Origin: Bufo bufo
Taxonomy: Eukaryota; Chordata; Amphibia; Anura; Bufonidae
Assembly (NCBI RefSeq): GCF_905171765.1
Contig: NC_053392.1
Coordinates: 396,766,119 to 396,830,118, forward strand
Direction of reading: 5' to 3'
Length of the DNA: 64,000 nt
Below are positions 21,900 to 31,508 of this stretch, one piece after another. The notes below the pieces were generated by a model, which saw nothing but the letters and a program-made list of their open reading frames with translations, had not been told where the DNA came from and searched no databases. Position 1 is the stretch's first letter. Every line of letters starts with the position of its first letter. The position numbers and the translations under genes are program-made.

Positions 21900-23690
21900 T
21901 TCACCATATTTTTCCCTCCTTGTGACACTAAGTTGAGGGTGCTGGCGGGGTATCATAAAACTGTCCCAGGCCTTGGAGAGTGTTTCTCTGCCTCTGTTGG
22001 AACTGCTGTGTGTTCCCCTCGTATCCCCTCCTCGGTTGGCCAAGGAACTACGTACTCTGCAGACAGGGTTGTCAGCTGGAAATTTTTGGAGCAATTTTTC
22101 CACAAGGACCTTCTGGTATTACACCATTTGCTAGTCCTCTCCACCACAGGAATGAGAGATGAGAAGTTCTCTTTGTAGCAGGGATCGAGAAGGGTGAACA
22201 ACCAGTAATGCGTAGAACGCGAGGGTCACGGGAAAGGCAGCCTAACATAAAGTCAGCCATGTGTGCCAGAGTCCCAACAGACAAGACTTCGCTGTCCTCA
22301 TCAGGAGGATGACTCTCAATCTCCTCATCCTCTTCCTCCTCTTCTACCCATTCATGCTGAACAGATGGAATAAAACTTCCATGGGTACTACCCTTTGTAG
22401 CGGAGGAAACCGTCTCCTGCTCCTCATCATCATCATCCAATTTGCGCTGAGAAGACGAACTAAGGGTAGTCTGGCTATTACCCTGTGTACTGTCTTCCCT
22501 CATTTCCACCTCTTCCACATGCAAAGCATCCGCCTTAATTGTGAGCAGCGAGCGCTTGAGTAGACACAGAAGTGGGATGGTTACACTGATAATAGTGTTA
22601 TCGCCGCTCACCATCTGTTTTGATTCCTCAAAGTTGAGTAAAACCTCACAGAGGTCAGACATTAATGCCCACTCATCGCTTATGAAGAGCGGAAGCTGAC
22701 TGGAAAGGCGACGACCATGTTGTAGCTGGTATTCCACTACTGCCCTCTGCTGCTCACAAAGCCTGGAACAGTCAGTGAGCTGCCAATTGCAAGCGCTGCT
22801 GCCAGGATGAGGATGACTTGCGGAAATGGGCGCACCTTTACCAGTAGCTCAGGCAAATTGGGGTAGGTTTAGAAAAAACGCTGAACCACTAGGTTGAACA
22901 CGTGAGCTAGGCATAGTATGTGTGTGAGCTTGCCGAGCTCCAAAGCCGCCACCAAGTTACGCCCATTATTAGACACAACCATGCCTAGTTGTAGGTTGAG
23001 TGGCGAGAGCCACAGCTCAGTCTGGTCCCTTATCCCCTGCCACAGCTCTGTGGCAATGTGCTATTTGTCACCGAAGCAGATCAGTTTAAAGGGGTTCTGC
23101 ACTTCAAGGGAACGGAGCTTAGCCACGCTCACGCTAGTTGATAATAGTCGTGACGTCACTGGGAGAGCGGTAAACAGTGAGAAGGCCGCGGCGCTGCTGG
23201 AGCGCCGCTGCCTTCTCAAACAGCTGATTGGCGGGGGTCCTGGGTGTTGGAACCCCGCCGATCAGAAGCTGATGATCTATCCAGAGGATAGATCAGTTAA
23301 AACAAAGTGCAGAACCCCTTTAAGCACGGCCTGTTGCCACTTCCCCACTGCAGTGCTACACTACTTCCAGCTACTGACTGATGTCTGACTGGTGCTGCAA
23401 GATGATAATTCAGAGGTGGAAGTGGAGGAAGAGGCGGAGGAGGAAAAGGGTGGTTGCAGTCACTAACGTAGGTGGTGGCAGAAACTCTAATGGAAGTAGG
23501 GCCCGCAATCCCTGGCGTTGGTAGCACCTGTGCCATCCCAGGGTACGACTCGCTCCCTGCCTCCACAACGTTCACCCAGTGTGCCGTCAGGGAAATGTAG
23601 CGTCCAAAAGCACTTGTCCATGTGGACCTTCTCAATAACTGCATTGGTCAGGGCACGGGTGATGTTACGGGACACATGCTAGTGTAAGGC
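21900..23690 (-). pseudogene. hAT transposase fragments
   Basis: Minus-strand reading: 23690-23324 contains a VSRNITRALTNAVIEK stretch and WTSAFGRYISLTAHWV, the conserved hAT block around the first catalytic Asp (D missing or shifted), then a proline- and acid-rich linker. 22737-22072 has LSSQLPLFISDEWALMSDLC and LLNFEESKQMVSGDNTIISV, typical of the hAT middle region, then acidic linkers and MADFMLGCLSRDPRVLRI. A different frame gives FTLLDPCYKENFSSLI near 22200, usual for hAT proteins (ATxLDPRYK). The segments are in several frames, separated by stops and by a MITE. Confidence 0.8.
23090..23319. mobile_element. T2-like MITE, internally deleted copy of the 33717-34146 family
   Basis: TTAA flanks the insertion (23086-23089 and 23320-23323). 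The termini AGGGGTTCTGCACTT and their reverse are the same as in the MITE at 33717-34146. The right arm is complete, the left arm is short: after the terminus it jumps to the core. TGACGTCA occurs at 23151-23158. It disrupts the hAT transposase. Confidence 0.9.
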
Positions 23691-23839
23691 TGGGACTGCA
23701 CACCATGAAAGATATTGGCGGCTGGGGACAGAGTAATGCAGGACGGCCATCGACATCAGGCTGCGGAAAGCATCAGTGTCGACAAGCCTAAATGGCAACA
23801 TTTCCGGGGCCAGCAATTTGGAAAGGTGCGCATTTACAC

Positions 23840-24360
23840 TTAATTAATGTCACTGATATTTAGGATGTGCAAACGTCATACAGGAGGTATAGCGCAAGTA
23901 ATGTTGCTGCCACCAGCAGCAAAAAAATTTAACTGAATGTCACTGATATTTCGGATACGCAAACGCTATACTGGAGATGTAGCACCGGTAATGTAACTGT
24001 CCGCAGCGGACACCGTCTACAGAAAAAGTACACTGGATGTCACAGATATTTTTAGTTTGTGCACACGTTACACAGGAGATGTAGCGCAGATAATGTCGCT
24101 GTCACCAGCAGCGAAAAAAATTACATTGAATGTCACTGATATTTCGGATGCGCTAACGTTATACAGGAGATGTAGCGCAGGTAATGTCGCTGCGATCAGC
24201 AGCAAAAAAATTAGACTGAATGTCACTGATATTTTGCGGACATCATCTACGGAAAAAGTACACTGGATATCACAGATATTTTTAGGCTGCGCACACGTTA
24301 GATAGGAGATGTAGCGCAGATAATGTCGCTGTCTGCAGTGGCCAAACAATTGCAAGCTAT
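23840..24360 (-). repeat. 90-100-bp tandem array in the 5' part of the second hAT
   Basis: The phrase tgtcac(t/a)gatatt recurs at 23848, 23938, 24038, 24131, 24221 and, as tatcacagatatt, 24268. Intervals are 90, 100, 93, 90 and 47 bp. Each unit also has gtagcgcaggtaatgt-like and agcagc(a/g)aaaaaa-like phrases. In the reading direction of the transposase the array lies upstream of the coding part. Confidence 0.9.
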
Positions 24361-24439
24361 TTAGCGCAGGTTGCACTAAAAATATATATTTCTGCCAGAT
24401 ACAACTATAGTCCTTAAAAGGACTTTTGGATCTCTAACA

Positions 24440-25360
24440 GTATTACTACATTTTTACTGCTATTTTAATACAAAAATTTTGTTAAGTGCCATGTCTGCAA
24501 TTAAACATGAATATTGAAAAAGTTGCATCACTTCTAATGACATTTCCAGTGCCAAAATGATAGTGAAATGCAATATTAATAGCATATTACCCTTTGTATA
24601 TAGAAATCAATTTAAAATGCATTGAGCATTGTCTTCTAATTAAAATTAAGTGCATCATATATTTCATTCAAGGCTAAGAAGGGAGCATAAAAGATTTAGT
24701 TACAATACATTAATATTTCAGTAAGGTAAAAAGCAAATGTGATCTCGTATGTGTTGCTATCATATATATATTTTGTTTTTTGTCACAGGCCAGTTAAATG
24801 TTCTCTATCTGTTCCCTCGCCTCCATTTTGGCTAAGATCAAAGCCTACCAAAGGAGGAGGGATAATTTAACCTGGTATATCTAAGACTACAAATAAGGTC
24901 TTGTTTAAAGCTGACAATCTAAGCCTTCAAACAAGACAGGGGATGTGGTAAGAGCTGCCATACAGCCAGAGATTCAGCCTTTACAAATCAGGTCAGGAGT
25001 GAGAGCTGTAGGTGTATGCAGCTTTTACTGGGACATGTTTCTAACCTCATCACAGTAGTTACTATTCACACTGAGATATACCCATCCGTGGCAAGGATGT
25101 TTGAGATACACCAACATCTATTTAAAACAGCTGACTGGTGGGAATGCTGGGTGTCCACCAATCTAATATTAATGACATCCTTCACATAGCCTGATGAAGC
25201 AGACAAGCGGCACCTTTATACTGGCAGATTATCACGATCTTATTATATTGTATGACCTCTCTTTAGTGATAATCTGCCGAACACTAAGCAGTGTTAAAAG
25301 ACCTTTAGTCCTTAAAAAACCCTTTTAATCAAAGATTCAACAGACACTGATAACACTTAA
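24440..25360. other. No gene recognised; old Penelope-type scrap near 25190
   Basis: AT-rich sequence with no open frame of note. The stretch cctgatgaagcagacaagcg at about 25192 resembles the CUGAUGA part of Penelope hammerhead motifs, and tggcagattatcac near 25220 is repeated inverted near 25270 (gtgataatctgcc). No borders are visible. Confidence 0.45.
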
Positions 25361-25369
25361 GGAGCGCCA

Positions 25370-26390
25370 AAGATACACTGAAAAGATAGACTATTATAAG
25401 CCATATACTGAACACAGTGGGGATTTATGGAGAAGAGGCCTGAAAAAAAGGCATTGCCTAAAGAAAAACATAAAGCATGTTTTGAGTTTGACAAACAAGA
25501 AGCAGTAAGACTACACAAACAACTGGAAGAAGGTTCTTTGGTCAAATGAGACTAAAACTAAAGACTTTTTGCCCATCATGGGAAATTCTCTGTTTGGCAC
25601 AAATACAACAATCCTATGACACCAGGAACTCCATTCCCACAGTGAAGCATAGTAGTGGCAGCATCATACTGTGGGGATGCTTTTCACTTGCAGGGACTGA
25701 AAAACTGGACAGGAATGAAAGAAAGATGGATCCAAATAAATGCGGGGCAATTCTTAAGAAAACATGTTTTATTCTGCCAGAGATTTGAGACTGGGGCAGA
25801 GGTTTGCCTTAAAACAGGACAATTACCATATGCATACTGCTAAAGCTGGACTGGAATGATTTAAACAGGTTGTACCACCATTAAATGTTATTTTAGTAAT
25901 TCAGCATAAAAAATGAGTTCCTTTTTAATTTTACTTCCTGTTACAAAAATGTTGCAGTTGTGAGATGTTCTCTTTACTTTATAATAACTGTTTCCCCAAT
26001 GTTAAATCCATATAGTAATGTGCATGTCCACCTATTGAGGTGGTCACACATATTTAGTTATATCCTCCAACTGCCACCAGCCATGTGTATTGTTAGAAAC
26101 AATGACAATTACAGAGAGAGAGAGCTACATCAGAAAGGACATATCCCTGAGCTGCCACCCTGAAGAGAATTTGCCAAAGAAAGTTAAGCAATAAATGGGG
26201 GGAGCTCTGGATCCATATGAGGTACAGAGCTGGCTCTAGCTTTGTTAGAATGAAATTGTCATGTACTGTACTATAATATGTCTGATTTTCAGTTTTATAT
26301 CAATTATGGTATAGCCCCTTTAAGAGGAAACATTTAAATGTCTTGGAATGCCAAAGTAAAAGCCCAGACCTCAGTCTTAGTTCCCATTCA
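25370..26390 (+). pseudogene. Ancient Tc1-like transposase, split by a MITE
   Basis: The translation of 25546-25788 contains SIPTVKHSSGSIILWGCFSL, matching the Tc1 pattern IPTVKHGGGSIMLWGCFS, followed by AGTEKLDRNERKMDPNKCG. Upstream the remains of a WSNETK-like segment hold the first catalytic Asp position (changed). Downstream of the MITE, ccaaagtaaaagcccagacc near 26350 matches the DNA of the usual QSPDLNPIE region. Frameshifts and stops are numerous; no terminal repeats remain. Confidence 0.75.
25865..26319. mobile_element. T2-like MITE, TTAA duplication
   Basis: TTAA at 25861-25864 and 26320-26323. The right terminus reversed reads AGGGGCTATACCATAATTG, the left reads ACAGGTTGTACCACCATT, so the terminal repeats are related but diverged. 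The insertion separates the two parts of the old Tc1 transposase. Confidence 0.65.
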
Positions 26391-26489
26391 CACAACCGTA
26401 TTTTTGGTCTGCATCTGTTCCGCATTTTCTTCAGATCACACACGGGCCCATTCATTTTTTTGGGTAAGCAAAAAGAAAAAGAAAAAAGG

Positions 26490-26906
26490 AGGTGGAGCGA
26501 GTTGACACTGGATCGAAGGAGCGCAGCAGCAGAGTCAGATGAAGCAGAGCTGAGTTAGTGATTTAGCAGAGCTGAGTTAGTGATTTAGCAGAGCTGGAGC
26601 TGTTAGAACAGCAGAGCTGAATAGATCAGGTGCAGCAGGTGTAACAAGCTGAACAGCAGACAGAGGCATGGTCGACAATACGATTCATACACTTGAGAGC
26701 AGAGAGGTACAGAAGGATCAGGCAGAGACGAGGTCAGGATACAGGCTAAGGTCGGAAGCAGGATATCAACACAGGAACAACAAGCTGGAACCTTCGCTGT
26801 AGAAAACTACAATATTGCTCAGGCATCACAGGAAGGGGGAAGCACCCTTATAAAGGTGGTGCCTAGCCGGGATTGGAGAGAAGGCGGAATCAGGGCCATT
26901 GTTACA
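26490..26906 (-). repeat. 3' LTR of the chromovirus
   Basis: On the minus strand it starts TGTAACAATGGCCCTG and ends at about cgctccacct. It matches 31107-31495 almost throughout. It differs by an extra copy of the 22-bp word gctgagttagtgatttagcaga. The part beyond 26490 seen in the other LTR region is replaced by poly-purine and a MITE scrap, so the outer end may be truncated. Confidence 0.85.
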
Positions 26907-26907
26907 G

Positions 26908-27488
26908 TATCCCCCTTCTCACGCCCCTTCTTCTTGGTCCTGATGTGCTGAAAAAATCTTTTGAGAAGATTCGGAGCATGTACATTTTCCTTCGGCTTCC
27001 AAGAATGTTCCTCAAGAGCATAATTCTTCCAGTGTACAAGGAAGTACCTCTTGCCACCAACTACCTTGAAATCGAGGATGTTCTGTACTTCAAATTCAGA
27101 TTCTTCACCAGTAGGAACAGAGGTTCTGGAAAAGGAGTTAAGGACCAATGGTTTCAAGAGAGATACATGGAAAAAGTTTGGAATCCGGAGGGTAGGAGGC
27201 AACTGGAGTTTGTATGAAACAGGGTTGATGCGCTCTAGGATCTCAAACGAGCCCAGAAACCGGGGAGCAAATTTGTAACAGGGTGCCTTCATGCGGATGT
27301 TCCGGGAGGAAAGCCAGACTTTGTCATCAGGAGAGAACTGAGGAGGTGGTCTACGGCTGGTACGGTATCTGCATTCTTCTTCATACAGGTAACTGCCTGA
27401 GAGATAGAGTCCTTAGTCTGTCTCCAGATGCTGAGGAAGTCTCTGAATAAAGAATTAGCAGCTGGTACCTCAGAAGATGCAGACAGGG
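26908..27488 (-). pseudogene. Integrase C-terminus with chromodomain
   Basis: The minus-strand frame 27292-26819 contains PRFLGSFEILERINPVSYKL and FHVSLLKPLV, the GPY/F-type integrase tail, then FEVQNILDFKVVGGKRYFLV followed by HWKNYALEEHSWKP, a clear chromodomain with its aromatic and acidic residues (VHW..Y....SWKP). This domain classifies the element as a chromovirus and is thought to guide integration to modified chromatin. The segment 27488-27293 encodes FRDFLSIWRQTKDSISQA in a neighbouring frame and links to the integrase beyond the solo LTR. Near full length but not in one frame. Confidence 0.85.
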
Positions 27489-28042
27489 TGTCACAGTCGT
27501 TACCTCTGGCTGTGACCTTCCGTCCTTGCTCGTTCGGCGCTCTGCGCTGAAGTTTTGTTTCTGTGTGTCATTTGTGGTTCTTTATGGGTTAACTCCCCTG
27601 TGTGTCTATTAGGAGTTAATCCTCTCTGTCTGCTCCATGGGTGTGGCCTCTCTGCTGCACCCATGGAACCTGTATATAAGGCTGAGGTTTCCTCAGTTCT
27701 GTGTCAGCTCTCCTGGTGTGTGTTGTCTTGTCCTGCTCCTGGTTTGTACCCTCTCTCCCATGCTGCTGACCCATGGGATCCGTGTCTGTCTGTCTGTGCT
27801 CTGTGGGTTTCCCTATTTGTTCATTGACGTCCTCTTTCCCGTCCTCTTTGATGTCCTCTTTTCTGTGTTTCTGTTATCTGTTCTGCCAGTTATGTTTTAG
27901 TTACTTTGTGTTTATTCATTTGTCTGTGCTGCCTTCCCTGGTTTTTGTTTATGCAATAAACTCTTATGTGTCTGTACCTGATTTCCGTTTGTTTATTGCT
28001 TGACGACGCGGTGGTCTCTCCTGGGACCTCCAAATCGTGACA
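27489..28042 (+). mobile_element. Solo LTR with 5-bp target duplication
   Basis: The 554-bp unit starts TGTCACAGTCG and ends CGTGACA, giving TGTCA...TGACA inverted ends. It is flanked by CAGGG at 27484-27488 and 28043-28047. A TATA box tatataa lies at 27673-27679 and AATAAA at 27955-27960, both on the plus strand. No internal coding sequence follows, so it is what remains after recombination between two LTRs of a retrovirus-like or Gypsy element. The small frames inside (27555-28003) are not genes. Confidence 0.9.
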
Positions 28043-28059
28043 CAGGGGTAAAGGAGCAC

Positions 28060-28895
28060 GGGAATGAAGTCCATACACTATATAGAAGGGAGAAGAGCGC
28101 GTAGATTCTCCGGAATGGCTGTTGTAAGAGAATTCTGCCCAAGGCAGGAGCCGAACCCAGTCATCATGCTGAGCAGAGACAAAGTGACGTAGGTAGTTCT
28201 CCAAGATCTGGTTAATTCGTTCAACTTGCCCATTAGACTGAGGATGGTAACCAGCAGAGAAATCCAACTTGACCTCAAGTAGTCCACAGAGCCTCGCCAG
28301 AATTTCGAAGTGAATTGTACCCCGCAATGAGACACAATGTGCAGAAGTAGACCATGAAGGCGAAAGATGTGTTCTATAAACAGACAGGCCAATCGATTAG
28401 CAGAAGGCAATCCAGGAAGCGGAATAAAATGTGCCATCTTGGAAAATCTGTCTACCACTACCCAGATTACGGAACAGCCAGCAGAGGACGGGAGATCTGT
28501 GATAAAGTCCAAAGCGATGTGCTGCCAGGGGACTTCAGGAACGGTAGTAGTAAGCCCGTGGGTTTGGTTCGGGAAGCCTTGTTGCAGGCACAGGAAGTAC
28601 AGGCAGACACAAACTCCCAGACATCTTTGGGTAGGGTCGGCCACCAATAGTGACGGGACAGCAAATCAAGGGTCTTATGCACCCCAGGGTGACCAGCATA
28701 CTTAGAGCAATGTCCCCAAGAAAGAATTTTCCTCCTCTTGGCCTGTGAAATGAAGATCTTCCCCAGAGGAATATCTCTCACACGGACTGACGCCACAGAA
28801 ACCAGACAAGACGGTTCTATAATATGTTGAGGTTCTTCAATCTGATCTGCTGGGTCAAAAGAACGGGAAAGTGCATCAGCCTTTAAATTTTTATC
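28060..28895 (-). pseudogene. Gypsy integrase: zinc-binding and catalytic core
   Basis: Minus strand 28796-28467 carries the H2C2 zinc-binding part: HCSKYAGHPGVHKTLDLLSR and CTSCACNKA. The frame 28647-28320 gives the core with LDFITDLP (first catalytic Asp) and WVVVDRFSKMAHFIPLP. At the second catalytic position VSDRGVQFTS would be expected, but VSHCGVQFTS is seen, so the Asp is replaced by His and the Arg by Cys. A frame change follows, and 28327-27890 contains HPQSNGQVERINQILENYLR with the catalytic Glu. The loss of the second Asp and the frameshifts make it inactive. Confidence 0.9.
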
Positions 28896-29370
28896 AGCCT
28901 GTCAGAAATGCAGAAGAAAATTGAATCTGGCAAAGAAAAGTGCCCATCGAGCCTGACGTGGATTTAGACGCTGTGCAGACTGTAGATATGTCAGATACAC
29001 CACTATACAGTTGTACATCAGGTCCCGGAAGATATCGTTCACAAATTCTTGAAAAACTGCAGGAGCGTTGCATAGGCCGAACGGCATGACCAGGTACTCA
29101 TAGTGGCCATCACGGGTATTGAACGCCGTCTTCCACTTGTCGCCTTCACGGATTCGGATCAGGTTATACGCACCACGCAGATCCAACTTAGAAAATGTCT
29201 GGGCGCCTCGGATGCGGTCGAACAGTTCAGAAATCAGAGGGTACTTGTTCTTGACCGTGATGTTGTTCAGCCCACGATAATCTATGCACGGACGGAGTGA
29301 CCTGTCTTTCTTGGTCGCGAAGAAGAAACCGGCTCCCGCCGGAGAGGTAGACTTTCGGATAAACCCCCTC
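28896..29370 (-). pseudogene. Gypsy reverse transcriptase with catalytic core deleted
   Basis: From about 29370 down, the minus strand (one frame off from the protease frame) reads [20 protein letters not shown], then [15 protein letters not shown] (first catalytic Asp) and [20 protein letters not shown], and ends VVYL. The YLDD box should follow. Instead the frame passes directly into [20 protein letters not shown], which belongs after the RNase H domain. The YLDD motif, thumb and RNase H are therefore deleted in one step, in frame. After LLHF a TGA replaces a likely CGA codon, and QADKNLKADALSRS continues in the same frame towards the integrase. Confidence 0.9.
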
Positions 29371-30262
29371 TGGAGGTTTCCTTAACATACTCGGCCATAG
29401 CCTGAGTTTCGGGCAGAGATAGTGGAGAAGTCCCAGGAAGAAGATCGATCGGGCAGTCATAAGACCGATTTGGTGGTAAGGTCTCAGCCTTCTTCTTACA
29501 AAAAAAGGCCTCATATGCCACATATTGCGGCGGCAGACCAGACAGTTTCATAGGGACCGGACGAGAAAACGTTGGGCGAACCACCCACAGACCGAAAGAA
29601 TGGCACTGAGGACCCCAGCGGAGAATATCCCCCATACGCCAGTCTAAGACGGGAGAATGCTGCTGTAGCCAGGGCAATACCAGAATCACTGGGTCCATGG
29701 AATCCGGCAGGACACAGAAAGATATTTCTTCAGAATGTAGCACCCTGACTTGGAGTTTAACAGGAGCTGTGATGAACTGAATAGGTCTGGGCAGGGGTTG
29801 TCCATTAACAATAGTTGCCACCAGAGGCTTCGCCAGACGAGTGGTGGATAACTGGCACTGGGTCACCAGGGCTTGATTACCAAAATTTCCGGCTGCGCCG
29901 GAATCCAAGAAGGCAGGTACAGATATACTGGTTTTCCCAGAGGACAAGAGAACAGGAACAAGAAGTTTGGGAAAATTGTCTCTTTCGCCTAGGGTCACTT
30001 CTCCCATAGAGCCTAGGCACAAAAAGTTTTCCGCCTTCTGGGGACAGGTACGAACAACGTGATCCTTTCCTTCACAGTAGAGGCACAAGTCTTCTGCTCG
30101 TCGCCGCTGGCGCTCCTGGTCAGAGAGCTTCAGGCGTTCCACCTGCATAGGCTCTTCAGGCGGAACCGCAGCCGGAATCTGAACAGTCCTCTGGAAGACA
30201 GGTGCGAGTCTAGATGTCCATCTCACCCTTGCGGCTTGAGAGAAACGTTCTCGAAATCGCAC
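29282..30262 (-). pseudogene. Gypsy Gag end (CCHC knuckle) and protease
   Basis: This 326-residue minus-strand frame has an Arg-rich start, a zinc knuckle CLYCEGKDHVVRTC (C-x2-C-x4-H-x4-C) that binds RNA in Gag proteins, and a retropepsin domain with FLDSGAAGNF (LDSG catalytic loop) and the downstream MDPVILVLPWLQ segment, where most relatives read LG.PWL. The spacer before the reverse transcriptase includes LSGLPPQYVAYEAFF. The last 30 residues are out of frame, owing to a 1-nt shift near 29370. Confidence 0.9.
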
Positions 30263-30905
30263 GTCAATATACGTGTGGCCAATGCGACCAGAATGTCCAG
30301 AGAGACAGGAAGATCCCTTCCCGCAAGTTAATCTTTAATACAGTCACTAAGACCCTCCCAGAATACTGCTTGTTGGGCTTCATCATTCCAGGACAGTTCT
30401 GCGGACAGAGTACGGAACTGTATTGCGTATTGTCCCACTGTCATTGCGCCTTGATGCAGACGAAGGAGCGCAGAGGCTGCAGACGAGGCACGAACTGGTT
30501 CCTCAAACACCGTACGGAAAACAGTTAGGAAGGTCTGGAGGTTTGCAGTCTCAGGTCCGCTTCGCTCCCATATAGGATTAGCCCAGGCTAGAGCCTCTCC
30601 AGAGAGCAGAGAGACTATAAAAGCTACTTTCGCTCGTTCAGACTGGAACGTCTCCATGTAGCTCAAAGTGGATCAAGCACTGATTCAGGAACCCTCTGTA
30701 GGCTTTTGGATTGCCACTGTAGCGAGGAAGCAAAGGCAGCTGGATAGCAGGAGTTGCTGGGACTTGTGGTACGGCAAGAGCAGGTGTAGATAGCGCATTC
30801 AGACGGGTACCAAAAGAGGTACTCAGTATGCATGTGGAACCTACATTCCCCAAATTTAATGGAGGTCAGAGTAACGCTCCAACGGGTGTAAACCCGCTGT
30901 GCCAC
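30263..30905 (-). pseudogene. Gypsy Gag, N-terminal and capsid part
   Basis: The frame 30853-30638 reads LPLLPRYSGNPKAYRGFLNQ, typical of the Gag start (PE.Y.GDP..F..FL.QC). The overlapping frame 30666-30328 reads ERAKVAFIVSLLSGEALAWA, TFLTVFRTVFEEP and MTVGQYAIQFRTLSAELSWN, the Retrotrans_gag core. The two frames overlap by a -1 or +1 shift near 30650. Upstream, 30905-30888 (minus tagtggcacagcggg-like) might hold the primer-binding site, which is uncertain. Confidence 0.8.
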
Positions 30906-31106
30906 TTACCCGTTTGGCTTTGGGCCAAACTTGGGAGCGGAATCTAAGTGTTCCCCTGGTTTTCACCCTTTATCCCGCTCCAAGATGCGGAAGCTGGTCT
31001 TAGCTGCAGGGGAGACACCAGGTCGCTACCGCAAGAGTGGTCCTGGTTAAGTGGCAGCTGGCCGAGCAGGTCAGAACGCTCCAGTGCAAGCACTGGGGAT
31101 ACAGGC

Positions 31107-31495
31107 AGGTGGAGCGAGCTGTCACTGGATGGAAGAAGCGCAGCAGCAGAGTCAGATGAAGCAGAGCTGAGTTAGTGATTTAGCAGAGCTGGAGCTGTTA
31201 GAAAAGCAGAGCTGAATAGATCAGGTGCAGCAGGTGTAACAAGCTGAACAGCAGACAGAGGCATGGTCGACAATCCGATTCATACACTTGAGAGCAGCGA
31301 GGTACAGGAGGATTAGGCAGAGACGAGGTCAGGATACAGGCTAAGGTCGGAAGCAGGATATCAACACAGGAACAACAAGCTGGAACCTTCGCTGTAGAAA
31401 ACTACAATATTGCTCAGGCATCACAGGAAGGGGGAAGCACACTTATAAAGGTGGTGCCTGGCCGGGATTGGAGAGAAGGCGGAATCAGGGGCGTC
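31107..31495 (-). repeat. 5' LTR of the chromovirus
   Basis: It matches 26490-26906 in the same orientation from aggtggagcgag to ccctgattccgcc (minus). The first bases on the minus strand differ from the other LTR (TGGACGCCCC against TGTAACAATGGCCC), so the exact terminus is unclear. The next element begins 14 bp further at the TTAA 31505-31508. Confidence 0.8.
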
Positions 31496-31508
31496 CACGA
31501 ACCCTTAA

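Larger units (their letters stand above)
21858..24440 (-). mobile_element. Second hAT transposon (partial), minus strand
   Basis: Minus-strand transposase pieces at 21900-23690 are followed, at the 5' side, by a tandem array at 23840-24360 and by a cctttt-rich stretch similar in position and wording (gtccttttaagg) to the 5' end of the first hAT. I could not find terminal repeats or an 8-bp duplication; the 3' side meets the LTR at 21857. It was hit by a T2-like MITE at 23090-23319. Confidence 0.7.
26490..31500 (-). mobile_element. Gypsy-type LTR retrotransposon with chromodomain (chromovirus), degenerate
   Basis: Two direct LTR copies (26490-26906 and 31107-31495) enclose, read on the minus strand, Gag-like, CCHC and protease, reverse transcriptase (core deleted), integrase and chromodomain segments in the usual Gypsy order. 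A solo LTR of another element lies between the integrase and the chromodomain. The 5' LTR (right side) ends close to the TTAA element at 31509. Polypurine sequence gagaagggggatac directly precedes the 3' LTR on the minus strand. Confidence 0.9.

Noticed and set aside
27555..28003. Cys- and Leu-rich plus frames resembling membrane proteins
   Set aside because: They lie fully inside the solo LTR, with TATA box and polyA signal, and show no conserved domain.
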